DNA from: Luzula sylvatica
Lineage: Eukaryota; Streptophyta; Magnoliopsida; Poales; Juncaceae
Assembly (NCBI GenBank): GCA_946800325.1
Contig: CAMPEJ010000011.1
Span: forward strand, 186,001 to 250,000
Reading direction: 5' to 3'
DNA: 64,000 nucleotides
In this document: piece after piece, positions 1-14,700 of the stretch
How positions within the stretch are numbered: the first letter of the stretch is position 1
Layout of the letters: the number at the start of each line of letters is the position of its first letter
Notes under the pieces: model-generated
The model's input: only the letters and a program-made list of their open reading frames with translations
What the model was told of the DNA's origin: nothing
Database searches by the model: none
Position numbers and translations under genes: made by a program

Positions 1-744
1 AAACACTAAGAAAGTTTGTTTTTCGATTCAAAACGATCTGTTTATGTTTTAGGGAGTTCAAATAACGTATTTTGAGATCATTTGAATCGTATCTTTTACC
101 ACATAACATTTCACCAAAATTTACAAACACTAAGAAAGTTTGTTTTTCTATTCAAAACAATCTGTTTATGCTTTGGGGAGTTCAAATAACGTATTTTGAG
201 ATCATTTGAATCGTATCTTTTACCACATAACATTTTACCAAAATTTACAAACACTAAGAAAGTTTGTTTTTCGATTCAAAACAATTTGTTTATGCTTTGT
301 GGAGTTTAAATAACGTATTTTGAGATCATTTGAATCGTATCTTTTACCACATAACATTTCACCAAAATTTACAAACACTAAGAAAGTTTGTTTTTCGATT
401 CAAAACAATCTGTTTATGCTTTGGGGAGTTCAAATATCGTATTTTGAGATCATTTCAATCGTATCTTTTACCACATAACATTTTACCAAAATTTAGAAAC
501 ACTAAGAAAGTTTGTTTTTCGATTCAAAACAATCTGTTTATGCTTTGGGGAGTTCAAATAACGTATTTTGAGATCATTTGAATCGTATCTTTTACTACAT
601 AACATTTCACCAAAATTTACAAACACTAAGAAAGTTTGTTTTTCGATTCAAAACAATTTGTCTATGCTTTGGGGAGTTCAAATAACATATTTTTAGATCA
701 TTCGAATCGTATCTTTTACCACATAACATTTCACCAAAATTTAC

Positions 745-882
745 AAACACTAAGAAAGTTTGTTTTTCGATTCAAAACAATCTGTTTATGCTTTGGGGAG
801 TTCAAATAACGTATTTTGAGATCATTTGAATCGTATCTTTTTTTTTTTTTTGAAGAAAGAATCACATTTCACCAAACTTTAC
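745..882 (+). repeat. 138-bp satellite unit with a T14 run and GAAGAAAGAA insertion
   Basis: This unit follows the consensus to TCGTATC and then has fourteen T (838-851) and GAAGAAAGAATCAC before rejoining CATTTCACC. It is 14 bp longer than normal and is the only unit of its kind I found in the window. The downstream part (AACTTTAC, TCACATT) matches a known variant, as at 1351-1380. Confidence 0.9.
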
Positions 883-3800
883 AAACACTAAGAAAGTTTG
901 TTTTTCGATTCAAAACAATCTGTTTATGCTTTGGGGAGTTCAAATAACGTATTTTGAGATCATTTGAATCGTATCTTTTACCACATAACATTTCACCAAA
1001 ATTTACAAACACTAAGAAAGTTTAATTTTCGATTCAAAACAATCTGTTTATGCTTTGGGGAGTTCAAATAACGTATTTTGAGATTATTTGAATCGTATCT
1101 TTTACTACATAACATTTCACCAAAATTTACAAACACTAAGAAAGTTTGTTTTTCGATTCAAAACAATTTGTTTATCCTTTGGGGAGTCCAAATAACATAT
1201 TTTTAGATCATTCGAATCGTATCTTTTACCACATAACATTTCACCAAAATTTACAAACACTAAGAAAGTTTGTTTTTCGATTCAAAACAATCTGTTTATG
1301 CTTTGGGGAGTTCAAATAACGTATTTTGAGATCATTTGAATCGTATCTTTTACTACATCACATTTCACCAAACTTTACAAACACTAAGAAAGTTTGTTTT
1401 TCGATTCAAAACAATCTGTTTATGCTTTGGGGAGTTCAAATAACGTATTTTGAGATCATTTGAATCGTATCTTTTACCACATAACATTTCACCAAAATTT
1501 ACAAACACTGAGAAAGTTTGATTTTCGATTCAAAACAATCTGTTTATGCTTTGGGGAGTTCAAATAACATATTTTGAGATCATTTGAATCGTATCTTTTA
1601 CTACATAACATTTCACCAAAATTTACAAACACTAAGAAAGTTTGATTTTCGATTCAAAACAATATGTTTATGCTTTGGGGAGTTCAAATAACGTATTTTG
1701 AGATCATTGGAATCGTATCTTTTACTACATAACATTTCACCAAAATTTACAAACACTAAGAAAATTTGTTTTTCGATTCAAAACAATCTGTTTATGCTTT
1801 GGGGAGTTCAAATAACTTATTTTGAGATCATTTGAATCGTATCTTTTACCACATAACATTTCACCAAACTTTACAAACAGTAAGAAAGTTTGTTTTTCGA
1901 TTCAAAACAATCTGTTTATGCTTTGGGGAGTTCAAATAACGTATTTTGCGATCATTTGAATCGTATCTTTTACCACATAACATTTCACCAAAATTTACAA
2001 ACACTAAGAAAGTTTAATTTTCGATTCAAAACAATCTGTTTATGCTTTGGGGAGTTCAAATAACGTATTTTGAGATCATTTGAATCGTATCTTTTAGTAC
2101 ATAACATTTCACCAAAATTTACAAACACTAAGAAAGTTTGTTTTTCGATTCAAAACAATCTGTTTATGCTTTGGGGAGTTCAAATAACGTATTTTGAGAT
2201 CATTTGAATCGTATCTTTTACCACATAACATTTCACCAAAATTGACAAACACTGAGAAAGTTTGATTTTCGATTCAAAACAATCTGTTTATGCTTTGGGG
2301 AGTTCAAATAACGTATTTTGAGATCATTTGAATCGTATCTTTTACTACATAACATTTCACCAAAATTTACAAACACTAAGAAAGTTTGTTTTTCGATTCA
2401 AAACAATTTGTTTATGCTTTGGGGAGTTCAAATAACGTATTTTGAGATCATTTGAATCGTATCTTTTACCACATAACGTTTCACCAAAATTTACAAACAC
2501 TAAGAAAGTTTGTTTTTCGATTCAAAACAATTTGTTTATGCTTTGGGGAGTTCAAATAACATATTTTTAGATCATTCGAATCGTATCTTTTACCACATAA
2601 CATTTCACCAAAATTTACAAACACTAAGAAATTTTGTTTTTCGATTCAAAACAATCTGTTTATGCTTTGGGGAGTTCAAATAACGTATTTTGAGATCATT
2701 TCAATCGTATCTTTTACTACATCACATTTCACCAAAATTTACAAACACTAAGAAAGTTTGTTTTTCGATTCAAAACAATCTGTTTATGCTTTGGGGAGTT
2801 CAAATAACGTATTTTGAGATCATTTGAATCGTATTTTTTACCACATAACATTTCACCAAAATTTACAAACACTAAGAAAGTTTGTTTTTCGATTCAAAAC
2901 AATCTGTTTATGCTTTCGGGAGTTCAAATAACGTATTTTGAGATCATTTGAATCGTATCTTTTACCACATAACATTTCACCAAAATTTACAAACACTAAG
3001 AAAGTTTGTTTTTCGATTCAAAACAATCTGTTTATGCTTTGGGGAGTTCAAATAACGTATTTTGAGATCATTTTAATCGTATCTTTTACCACATAACATT
3101 TCACCAAAATTTACAAACACTGAGAAAGTTTGTTTTTCGATTCAAAACAATTTGTTTATGCTTTGTGGAGTTCAAATAACGTATTTTGAGATCATTTGAA
3201 TCGTATCTTTTACCACATAACATTTCACCAAAATTTACAAACACTAAGAAAGTTTGTTTTTCGATTCAAAACAATTTGTTTATGCTTTGGGGAGTTCAAA
3301 TAACGTATTTTGAGATCATTTGAATCGTATCTTTTACCACATCACATTTCACCAAAATTTACAAACACTAAGAAAGTTTGTTTTTCGATTCAAAACAATC
3401 TGTTTATGCTTTGGGGAGTTCAAATAACGTATTTTGAGATCATTTGAATCGTATTTTTTACCACATAACATTTCACCAAAATTTACAAACACTAAGAAAG
3501 TTTGTTTTTCGATTCAAAACAATCTGTTTATGCTTTAGGGAGTTCAAATAACGTATTTTGAGATCATTTGAATCGTATCTTTTACCACATAACATTTCAC
3601 CAAAATTTACAAACACTAAGAAAGTTTGTTTTTCGATTCAAAACAATCTGTTTATGCTTTGGGGAGTTCAAATAACGTATTTTGAGATCATTTTAATCGT
3701 ATCTTTTACCACATAACATTTTACCAAAATTTACAAACACTAAGAAAGTTTGTTTTTCGATTCAAAACAATTTGTTTATGCTTTGTGGAGTTTAAATAAC

Positions 3801-6800
3801 GTATTTTGAGATCATTTGAATCGTATCTTTTACCACATAACATTTCACCAAAATTTACAAACACTAAGAAAGTTTGTTTTTCGATTCAAAACAATCTGTT
3901 TATGCTTTGGAGAGTTCAAATAACGTATTTTGAGATCATTTCAATCGTATCTTTTACCACATAACATTTTACCAAAATTTACAAACACTAAGAAAGTTTG
4001 TTTTTCGATTCAAAACAATTTGTTTATGCTTTGTGGAGTTTAAATAACGTATTTTGAGATCATTTGAATCGTATCTTTTACCACATAACATTTCACCAAA
4101 ATTTACAAACACTAAGAAAGTTTGATTTTCGATTCAAAACAATCTGTTTATGCTTTGGGGAGTTCAAATAACGTATTTTGAGATCATTTGAATCGTATCT
4201 TTTACTACATAACATTTCACCAAAATTTACAAACACTAAGAAAGTTTGTTTTTCGATTCAAAACAATTTGTCTATGCTTTGGGGAGTTCAAATAACGTAT
4301 TTTGAGATCATTCGAATCGTATTTTTTACCACATAACATTTCACCAAAATTTACAAACACTAAGAAAGTTTGTTTTTCGATTCAAAACAATCTGTTTATG
4401 CTTTGGGGAGTTCAAATAACGTATTTTGAGATCTTTTGAATCGTATCTTTTACTACATCACATTTCACCAAACTTTACAAACACTAAGAAAGTTTGTTTT
4501 TCGATTCAAAACAATCTGTTTATGCTTTGGGGAGTTCAAATAACGTATTTTGAGATCATTTGAATCGTATCTTTTACCACATAACATTTCACCAAAATTT
4601 ACAAACACTAAGAAAGTTTAATTTTCGATTCAAAACAATCTGTTTATGCTTTGGGGAGTTCAAATAACGTATTTTGAGATTATTTGAATCGTATCTTTTA
4701 CTACATAACATTTCACCAAAATTTACAAACACTAAGAAAGTTTGTTTTTCGATTCAAAACAATTTGTTTATCCTTTGGGGAGTCCAAATAACATATTTGT
4801 AGATCATTCGAATCGTATCTTTTACCACATAACATTTCACCAAAATTTACAAACACTGAGAAAGTTTGATTTTCGATTCAAAACAATCTATTTATGCTTT
4901 GGGGAGTTCAAATAACATATTTTGAGATCATTTGAATCGTATCTTTTACTACATAACATTTCACCAAAATTTACAAACACTAAGAAAGTTTGATTTTCGA
5001 TTCAAAACAATATGTTTATGCTTTGGGGAGTTCAAATAACGTATTTTGAGATCATTGGAATCGTATCTTTTACTACATAACATTTCACCAAAATTTACAA
5101 ACACTAAGAAAGTTTGTTTTTCGATTCAAAACAATATGTTTATGCTTTGGGGAGTTCAAATAACTTATTTTGAGATCATTTGAATCGTATCTTTTACCAC
5201 ATAACATTTCACCAAACTTTACAAACAGTAAGAAAGTTTGTTTTTCGATTCAAAACAATCTGTTTATGCTTTGGGGAGTTCAAATAACGTATTTTGAGAT
5301 CATTTGAATCGTATCTTTTACCACATAACATTTCACCAAAATTTACAAACACTAAGAAAGTTTAATTTTCGATTCAAAACAATCTGTTTATGCTTTGGGG
5401 AGTTCAAATAACGTATTTTGAGATCATTTGAATCGTATCTTTTACTACATAACATTTGACCAAAATTTACAAACACTAAGAAAGTTTGTTTTTCGATTCA
5501 AAACAATCTGTTTATGCTTTGGGGAGTTCAAATAACGTATTTTGAGATCATTTGAATCGTATCTTTTACCACATAACATTTCACCAAAATTTACACACAC
5601 TGAGAAAGTTTGATTTTCGATTCAAAACAATCTGTTTATGCTTTGGGGAGTTCAAATAACGTATTTTGAGATCATTTGAATCGTATCTTTTACTACATAA
5701 CATTTCACCAAAATTTACAAACACTAAGAAAGTTTGTTTTTCGATTCAAAACAATTTGTTTATGCTTTGGGGAGTTCAAATAACATATTTTTAGATCATT
5801 CGAATCGTATCTTTTAACACATAACATTTCACCAAAATTTACAAACACTAAGAAAGTTTGTTTTTCGATTCAAAACAATCTGTTTATGCTTTAGGGAGTT
5901 CAAATAACGTATTTTGAGATCATTTGAATCGTATCTTTTACCACATAACATTTCACCAAAATTTACAAACACTAAGAAAGTTTGTTTTTCGATTCAAAAC
6001 AATCTGTTTATGCTTTGGGGAGTTCAAATAACGTATTTTGAGATCATTTGAATCGTATCTTTTACCACATAACATTTTACCAAAATTTACAAACACTAAG
6101 AAAGTTTGTTTTTCGATTCAAAACAATTTGTTTATGCTTTGTGGAGTTTAAATAACGTATTTTGAGATCATTTGAATCGTATCTTTTACCACATAACATT
6201 TCACCAAAATTTACAAACACTAAGAAAGTTTGTTTTTCGATTCAAAACAATATGTTTATGCTTTGGGGAGTTCAAATAACGTATTTTGAGATCATTTCAA
6301 TCGTATCTTTTACCACATAACATTTCACCAAAATTTACAAACACTAAGAAAGTTTGATTTTCGATTCAAAACAATCTGTTTATGCTTTGGGGAGTTCAAA
6401 TAACGTATTTTGAGATCATTTGAATCGTATCTTTTACTACATAACATTTCACCAAAATTTACAAACACTAAGAAAGTTTGTTTTTCGATTCAAAACAATT
6501 TGTCTATGCTTTGGGGAGTTCAAATAACATATTTTTAGATCATTCGAATCGTATCTTTTACCACATAACATTTCACCAAAATTTACAAACACTAAGAAAG
6601 TTTGTTTTTCGATTCAAAACAATCTGTTTATGCTTTGGGGAGTTCAAATAACGTATTTTGAGATCATTTGAATCGTATCTTTTACTACATCACATTTCAC
6701 CAAAATTTACAAACACTAAGAAAGTTTGTTTTTCGATTCAAAACAATCTGTTTATGCTTTGGGGAGTTCAAATAACGTATTTTGAGATCATTTGAATCGT

Positions 6801-9800
6801 ATTTTTTACCACATAACATTTCACCAAAATTTACAAACACTAAGAAAGTTTGTTTTTCGATTCAAAACAATCTGTTTATGCTTTGGGGAGTTCAAATAAC
6901 GTATTTTGAGATCATTTGAATCGTATCTTTTACCACATAACATTTCACCAAAATTTACAAACACTATGAAAGTTTGTTTTTCGATTCAAAACAATCTGTT
7001 TATGCTTTGGGGAGTTCAAATAACGTATTTTGAGATCATTTGAATCGTATCTTTTACCACATAACATTTCACCAAAATTTACAAACACTAAGAAAGTTTG
7101 TTTTTCGATTCAAAACAATTTGTTTATGCTTTGTGGAGTTTAAATAACGTATTTTGAGATCATTTGAATCGTATCTTTTACCACATAACATTTTACCAAA
7201 ATTTACAAACACTAAGAAAGTTTGTTTTTCGATTCAAAACAATCTGTTTATCCTTTGGGGAGTCCAAATAACATATTTGTAGATCATTCGAATCGTATCT
7301 TTTACCACATAACATTTCACCAAAATTTACAAACACTGAGAAAGTTTGATTTTCGATTCAAAACAATCTGTTTATGCTTTGGGGAGTTCAAATAACATAT
7401 TTTGAGATCATTTGAATCGTATCTTTTACTACATAACATTTCAACAAAATTTACAAACACTAAGAAAGTTCGATTTTCGATTCAAAACAATATGTTTATG
7501 CTTTGGGGAGTTCAAATAACGTATTTTGAGATCATTGGAATCGTATCTTTTACTACATAACATTTCACCAAAATTTACAAACAGTAAGAAAGTTTGTTTT
7601 TCGATTCAAAACAATCTGTTTATGCTTTGGGGAGTTCAAATAACTTATTTTGAGATCATTTGAATCGTATCTTTTACCACATAACATTTCACCAAACTTT
7701 ACAAACAGTAAGAAAGTTTGTTTTTCGATTCAAAACAATCTGTTTATGCTTTGGGGAGTTCAAATAACGTATTTTGAGATCATTTGAATCGTATCTTTTA
7801 CCACATAACATTTCAACAAAATTTACAAACACTAAGAAAGTTTGTTTTTCGATTCAAAACAATATGTTTATGCTTTGGGGAGTTCAAATAACGTATTTTG
7901 AGATCATTTGAATCGTATCTTTTACCACATAACATTTCACCAAAATTTACAAACACTGAGAAAGTTTGATTTTCGATTCAAAACAATATGTTTATGCTTT
8001 GGGGAGTTCAAATAACGTATTTTGAGATCATTTGAATCGTATCTTTTACTACATAACATTTCACCAAAATTTACAAACACTAAGAAAGTTTGTTTTTCGA
8101 TTCAAAACAATTTGTTTATGCTTTGGGGAGTTCAAATAACGTATTTTGAGATCATTTGAATCGTATCTTTTACCACATAACATTTCACCAAAATTTACAA
8201 ACACTAAGAAAGTTTGTTTTTCGATTCAAAACAATTTGATTATGCTTTGGGGAGTTCAAATAACATATTTTTAGATCATTCGAATCGTATCTTTTACCAC
8301 ATAACATTTCACCAAAATTTACAAACACTAAGAAAGTTTGTTTTTCGATTCAAAACAATCTGTTTATGCTTTAGGGAGTTCAAATAACGTATTTTGAGAT
8401 CATTTGAATCGTATCTTTTACCATATAACATTTCACCAAAATTTACAAACACTAAGAAAGTTTGTTTTTCGATTCAAAACAATCTGTTTATGCTTTGGGG
8501 AGTTCAAATAACGTATTTTGAGATCTTTTGAATCGTATCTTTTACTACATCACATTTCACCAAACTTTACAAACACTAAGAAAGTTTGTTTTGCGATTCA
8601 AAACAATCTGTTTATGCTTTGGGGAGTTCAAATAACGTATTTTGAGATCATTTGAATCGTATCTTTTACCACATAACATTTCACCAAAATTTACAAACAC
8701 TAAGAAAGTTTAATTTTCGATTCAAAACAATCTGTTTATGCTTTGGGGAGTTCAAATAACGTATTTTGAGATTATTTGAATCGTATCTTTTACTACATAA
8801 CATTTCACCAAAATTTACAAACACTAAGAAAGTTTGTTTTTCGATTCAAAACAATTTGTTTATCCTTTGGGGAGTCCAAATAACATATTTGTAGATCATT
8901 CGAATCGTATCTTTTACCACATAACATTTCACCAAAATTTACAAACACTGAGAAAGTTTGATTTTCGATTCAAAACAATCTGTTTATGCTTTGGGGAGTT
9001 CAAATAACATATTTTGAGATCATTTGAATCGTATCTTTTACTACATAACATTTCACCAAAATTTACAAACACTAAGAAAGTTTGATTTTCGATTCAAAAC
9101 AATATGTTTATGCTTTGGGGAGTTCAAATAACGTATTTTGAGATCACTGGAATCGTATCTTTTACTACATAACATTTCACCAAAATTTACAAACACTAAG
9201 AAAGTTTGATTTTCGATTCAAAACAATATGTTTATGCTTTGGGGAGTTCAAATAACGTATTTTGAGATCATTGGAATCGTATCTTTTACTACATCACATT
9301 TCACCAAAATTTACAAACACTAAGAAAGTTTGTTTTTCGATTCAAAACAATCTGTTTATGCTTTGGGGAGTTCAAATAACGTATTTTGAGATCATTTGAA
9401 TCGTATTTTTTACCACATAACATTTCACCAAAATTTACAAACACTAAGAAAGTTTGTTTTTCTATTCAAAACAATCTGTTTATGCTTTAGGGAGTTCAAA
9501 TAACGTATTTTGAGATCATTTGAATCGTATCTTTTACCACATAACATTTCACAAAAATTTACAAACACTAAGAAAGTTTGTTTTTCGATTCAAAACAATC
9601 TGTTTATGCTTTGGGGAGTTCAAATAACGTATTTTGAGATCATTTTAATCGTATCTTTTACCACATAACATTTTACCAAAATTTACAAACACTAAGAAAG
9701 TTTGTTTTTCGATTCAAAACAATTTGTTTATGCTTTGTGGAGTTTAAATAACGTATTTTGAGATCATTTGAATCGTATCTTTTACCACATAACATTTCAC

Positions 9801-10540
9801 CAAAATTTACAAACACTAAGAAAGTTTGTTTTTCGATTCAAAACAATCTGTTTATGCTTTGGGGAGTTCAAATAACGTATTTTGAGATCATTTGAATCGT
9901 ATCTTTTACTACATCACATTTCACCAAAATTTACAAACACTAAGAAAGTTTGTTTTTCGATTCAAAACAATCTGTTTATGCTTTGGGGAGTTCAAATAAC
10001 GTATTTTGAGATCATTTGAATCGTATCTTTTACTACATCACATTTCACCAAAATTTACAAACACTAAGAAAGTTTGTTTTTCGATTCAAAACAATCTGTT
10101 TATGCTTTGGGGAGTTCAAATAACGTATTTTGAGATCATTTCAATCGTATCTTTTACCACATAACATTTTACCAAAATTTACAAACACTAAGAAAGTTTG
10201 TTTTTCGATTCAAAACAATCTGTTTATGCTTGGGGAGTTCAAATAACGTATTTTGAGATCATTTGAATCATATCTTTTACCACATAACATTTCACCAAAA
10301 TTTACAAACACTAAGAAAGTTTGATTTTCGATTCAAAACAATCTGTTTATGCTTTGGGGAGTTCAAATAACTTATTTTGAGATCATTTGAATCGTATCTT
10401 TTACTACATAACATTTCACCAAAATTTACAAACACTAAGAAAGTTTGTTTTTCGATTCAAAACAATTTGTCTATGCTATAGGGAGTTCAAATAACATATT
10501 TTTAGATCATTCGAATCGTATCTTTTACCACATAACATTT

Positions 10541-11770
10541 CACCAAAATTTACAAACACTAAGAAAGTTTGTTTTTCGATTCAAAACAATCTGTTTATGC
10601 TTTGGGGAGTTCAAATAACGTATTTTGAGATCATTTGAATCGTATCTTTTACTACATCACATTTCACCAAAATTTACGAACACTAAGAAAGTTTGTTTTT
10701 CGATTCAAATCAATCTGTTTATGCTTTGGGGAGTTCAAATAACGTATTTTGAGATCATTTGAATCGTATCTTTTACCACATAACATTTCACCAAAATTTA
10801 CAAACACTGAGAAAGTTTGATTTTCGATTCAAAACAATCTGTTTATGCTTTGGGGAGTTCAAATAACGTATTTTGAGATCATTTGAATCGTATCTTTTAC
10901 TACATAACATTTCACCAAAATTTACAAACACTAAGAAAGTTTGTTTTTCGATTCAAAACAATTTGTTTATGCTTTGGGGAGTTCAAATAACGTATTTTGA
11001 GATCATTTGAATCGTATCTTTTACTACATAACATTTCACCAAAATTTACAAACACTAAGAAAGTTTGTTTTTCGATTCAAAACAATTTGTTTATGCTTTG
11101 GGGAGTTCAAATAACGTATTTTGAGATCATTTGAATCGTATCTTTTACTACATCACATTTCACCAAAATTTACAAACACTAAGAAAGTTTGTTTTTCGAT
11201 TCAAAACAATCTGTTTATGCTTTGGGGAGTTCAAATAACGTATTTTGAGATCATTTGAATCGTATCTTTTACTACATCACATTTCACCAAAATTTACGAA
11301 CACTAAGAAAGTTTGTTTTTCGATTCAAATCAATCTGTTTATGCTTTGGGGAGTTCAAATAACGTATTTTGAGATCATTTGAATCGTATCTTTTACCACA
11401 TAACATTTCACCAAAATTTACAAACACTGAGAAAGTTTGATTTTCGATTCAAAACAATCTGTTTATGCTTTGGGGAGTTCAAATAACGTATTTTGAGATC
11501 ATTTGAATCGTATCTTTTACTACATAACATTTCACCAAAATTTACAAACACTAAGAAAGTTTGTTTTTCGATTCAAAACAATTTGTTTATGCTTTGGGGA
11601 GTTCAAATAACGTATTTTGAGATCATTTGAATCGTATCTTTTACTACATAACATTTCACCAAAATTTACAAACACTAAGAAAGTTTGTTTTTCGATTCAA
11701 AACAATTTGTTTATGCTTTGGGGAGTTCAAATAACGTATTTTGAGATCATTTGAATCGTATCTTTTACTA
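10541..11770 (+). repeat. Five-monomer (620-bp) tandem duplication
   Basis: The rare variants TTTACGAACAC and GATTCAAATCAATC at 10675-10712 recur 620 bp (5 x 124) later at 11295-11332, with matching flanking units. Similarity ends near 11150/11770, where CATCAC in one copy is CATAAC in the other. The second copy lies inside the 1860-bp duplication. Confidence 0.85.
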
Positions 11771-14700
11771 CATAACATTTCACCAAAATTTACAAACACT
11801 AAGAAAGTTTGTTTTTCGATTCAAAACAATTTGTCTATGCTTTGGGGAGTTCAAATAACATATTTTTAGATCATTCGAATCGTATCTTTTACCACATAAC
11901 ATTTCACCAAAATTTACAAACACTAAGAAAGTTTGTTTTTCGATTCAAAACAATCTGTTTATGCTTTGGGGAGTTCAAATAACGTATTTTGAGATCATTT
12001 GAATCGTATCTTTTACTACATCACATTTCACCAAAATTTACAAACACTAAGAAAGTTTGTTTTTCGATTCAAAACAATCTGTTTATGCTTTGGGGAGTTC
12101 AAATAACGTATTTTGAGATCATTTGAATCGTATTTTTTACCACATAACATTTCACCAAAATTTACAAACATTAAGAAAGTTTGTTTTTCGAATCAAAACA
12201 ATCTGTTTATGCTTTAGGGAGTTCAAATAACGTATTTTGAGATCATTTGAATCGTATCTTTTACCACATAACATTTCACCAAAATTTACAAACACTAAGA
12301 AAGTTTGTTTTTCGATTCAAAACAATCTGTTTATGCTTTGGGGAGTTCAAATAACGTATTTTGAGATCATTTGAATCGTATCTTTTACCACATAACATTT
12401 TACCAAAATTTACAAACACTAAGAAAGTTTGTTTTTCGATTCAAAACAATTTTTTTATGCTTTGTGGAGTTTAAATAACGTATTTTGAGATCATTTGAAT
12501 CGTATCTTTTACCACATAACATTTCACCAAAATTTACAAACACTAAGAAAGTTTGTTTTTCGATTCAAAACAATCTGTTTATGCTTTGGGGAGTTCAAAT
12601 AACGTATTTTGAGATCATTTCAATCGTATCTTTTACCACATAACATTTTACCAAAATTTACAAACACTAAGAAAGTTTGTTTTTCGATTCAAAACAATCT
12701 GTTTATGCTTTGGGGAGTTCAAATAACGTATTTTGAGATCATTTGAATCATATCTTTTACCACATAACATTTCACCAAAATTTACAAACACTAAGAAAGT
12801 TTGATTTTCGATTCAAAACAATCTGTTTATGTTTTGGGGAGTTCAAATAACGTATTTTGAGATCATTTGAATCGTATCTTTTACTACATAACATTTCACC
12901 AAAATTTACAAACACTAAGAAAGTTTGTTTTTCGATTCAAAACAATTTGTTTATGCTTTGGGGAGTTCAAATAACGTATTTTGAGATCATTTGAATCGTA
13001 TCTTTTACTACATCACATTTCACCAAAATTTACAAACACTAAGAAAGTTTGTTTTTCGATTCAAAACAATCTGTTTATGCTTTGGGGAGTTCAAATAACG
13101 TATTTTGAGATCATTTGAATCGTATCTTTTACTACATCACATTTCACCAAAATTTACGAACACTAAGAAAGTTTGTTTTTCGATTCAAATCAATCTGTTT
13201 ATGCTTTGGGGAGTTCAAATAACGTATTTTGAGATCATTTGAATCGTATCTTTTACCACATAACATTTCACCAAAATTTACAAACACTGAGAAAGTTTGA
13301 TTTTCGATTCAAAACAATCTGTTTATGCTTTGGGGAGTTCAAATAACGTATTTTGAGATCATTTGAATCGTATCTTTTACTACATAACATTTCACCAAAA
13401 TTTACAAACACTAAGAAAGTTTGTTTTTCGATTCAAAACAATTTGTTTATGCTTTGGGGAGTTCAAATAACGTATTTTGAGATCATTTGAATCGTATCTT
13501 TTACTACATAACATTTCACCAAAATTTACAAACACTAAGAAAGTTTGTTTTTCGATTCAAAACAATTTGTTTATGCTTTGGGGAGTTCAAATAACGTATT
13601 TTGAGATCATTTGAATCGTATCTTTTACTACATAACATTTCACCAAAATTTACAAACACTAAGAAAGTTTGTTTTTCGATTCAAAACAATTTGTCTATGC
13701 TTTGGGGAGTTCAAATAACATATTTTTAGATCATTCGAATCGTATCTTTTACCACATAACATTTCACCAAAATTTACAAACACTAAGAAAGTTTGTTTTT
13801 CGATTCAAAACAATCTGTTTATGCTTTGGGGAGTTCAAATAACGTATTTTGAGATCATTTGAATCGTATCTTTTACTACATCACATTTCACCAAAATTTA
13901 CAAACACTAAGAAAGTTTGTTTTTCGATTCAAAACAATCTGTTTATGCTTTGGGGAGTTCAAATAACGTATTTTGAGATCATTTGAATCGTATTTTTTAC
14001 CACATAACATTTCACCAAAATTTACAAACATTAAGAAAGTTTGTTTTTCGAATCAAAACAATCTGTTTATGCTTTAGGGAGTTCAAATAACGTATTTTGA
14101 GATCATTTGAATCGTATCTTTTACCACATAACATTTCACCAAAATTTACAAACACTAAGAAAGTTTGTTTTTCGATTCAAAACAATCTGTTTATGCTTTG
14201 GGGAGTTCAAATAACGTATTTTGAGATCATTTGAATCGTATCTTTTACCACATAACATTTTACCAAAATTTACAAACACTAAGAAAGTTTGTTTTTCGAT
14301 TCAAAACAATTTTTTTATGCTTTGTGGAGTTTAAATAACGTATTTTGAGATCATTTGAATCGTATCTTTTACCACATAACATTTCACCAAAATTTACAAA
14401 CACTAAGAAAGTTTGTTTTTCGATTCAAAACAATCTGTTTATGCTTTGGGGAGTTCAAATAACGTATTTTGAGATCATTTCAATCGTATCTTTTACCACA
14501 TAACATTTTACCAAAATTTACAAACACTAAGAAAGTTTGTTTTTCGATTCAAAACAATATGTTTATGCTTTGGGGAGTTCAAATAACGTATTTTGAGATC
14601 ATTTGAATCATATCTTTTACCACATAACATTTCACCAAAATTTACAAACACTAAGAAAGTTTGATTTTCGATTCAAAACAATCTGTTTATGTTTTGGGGA
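10981..14700 (+). repeat. Fifteen-monomer (1860-bp) tandem duplication
   Basis: 10981-12840 and 12841-14700 match at offset 1860 (15 x 124). Shared rare marks include GATTCAAATC (11326/13186), ACATTAAG with CGAATC (12169/14029), ACAATTTTTTTATG (12448/14308) and GAATCATATC (12745/14605). The only difference I found is C at 12699 against A at 14559. Matching continues about 60 bp past the second copy's end. Confidence 0.92.

Noticed and set aside
50..66. tRNA B-box-like GAGTTCAAATAAC in every monomer, as a Pol III promoter
   Set aside because: Only the GTTCAAAT core matches, no convincing A box lies at the right distance, and no tRNA fold is present. The AT-rich repeat makes chance matches likely.
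1..124. CENP-B-box-like sequence in the monomer
   Set aside because: TTCG occurs but the rest of the 17-bp pattern, including CGGG, is absent.
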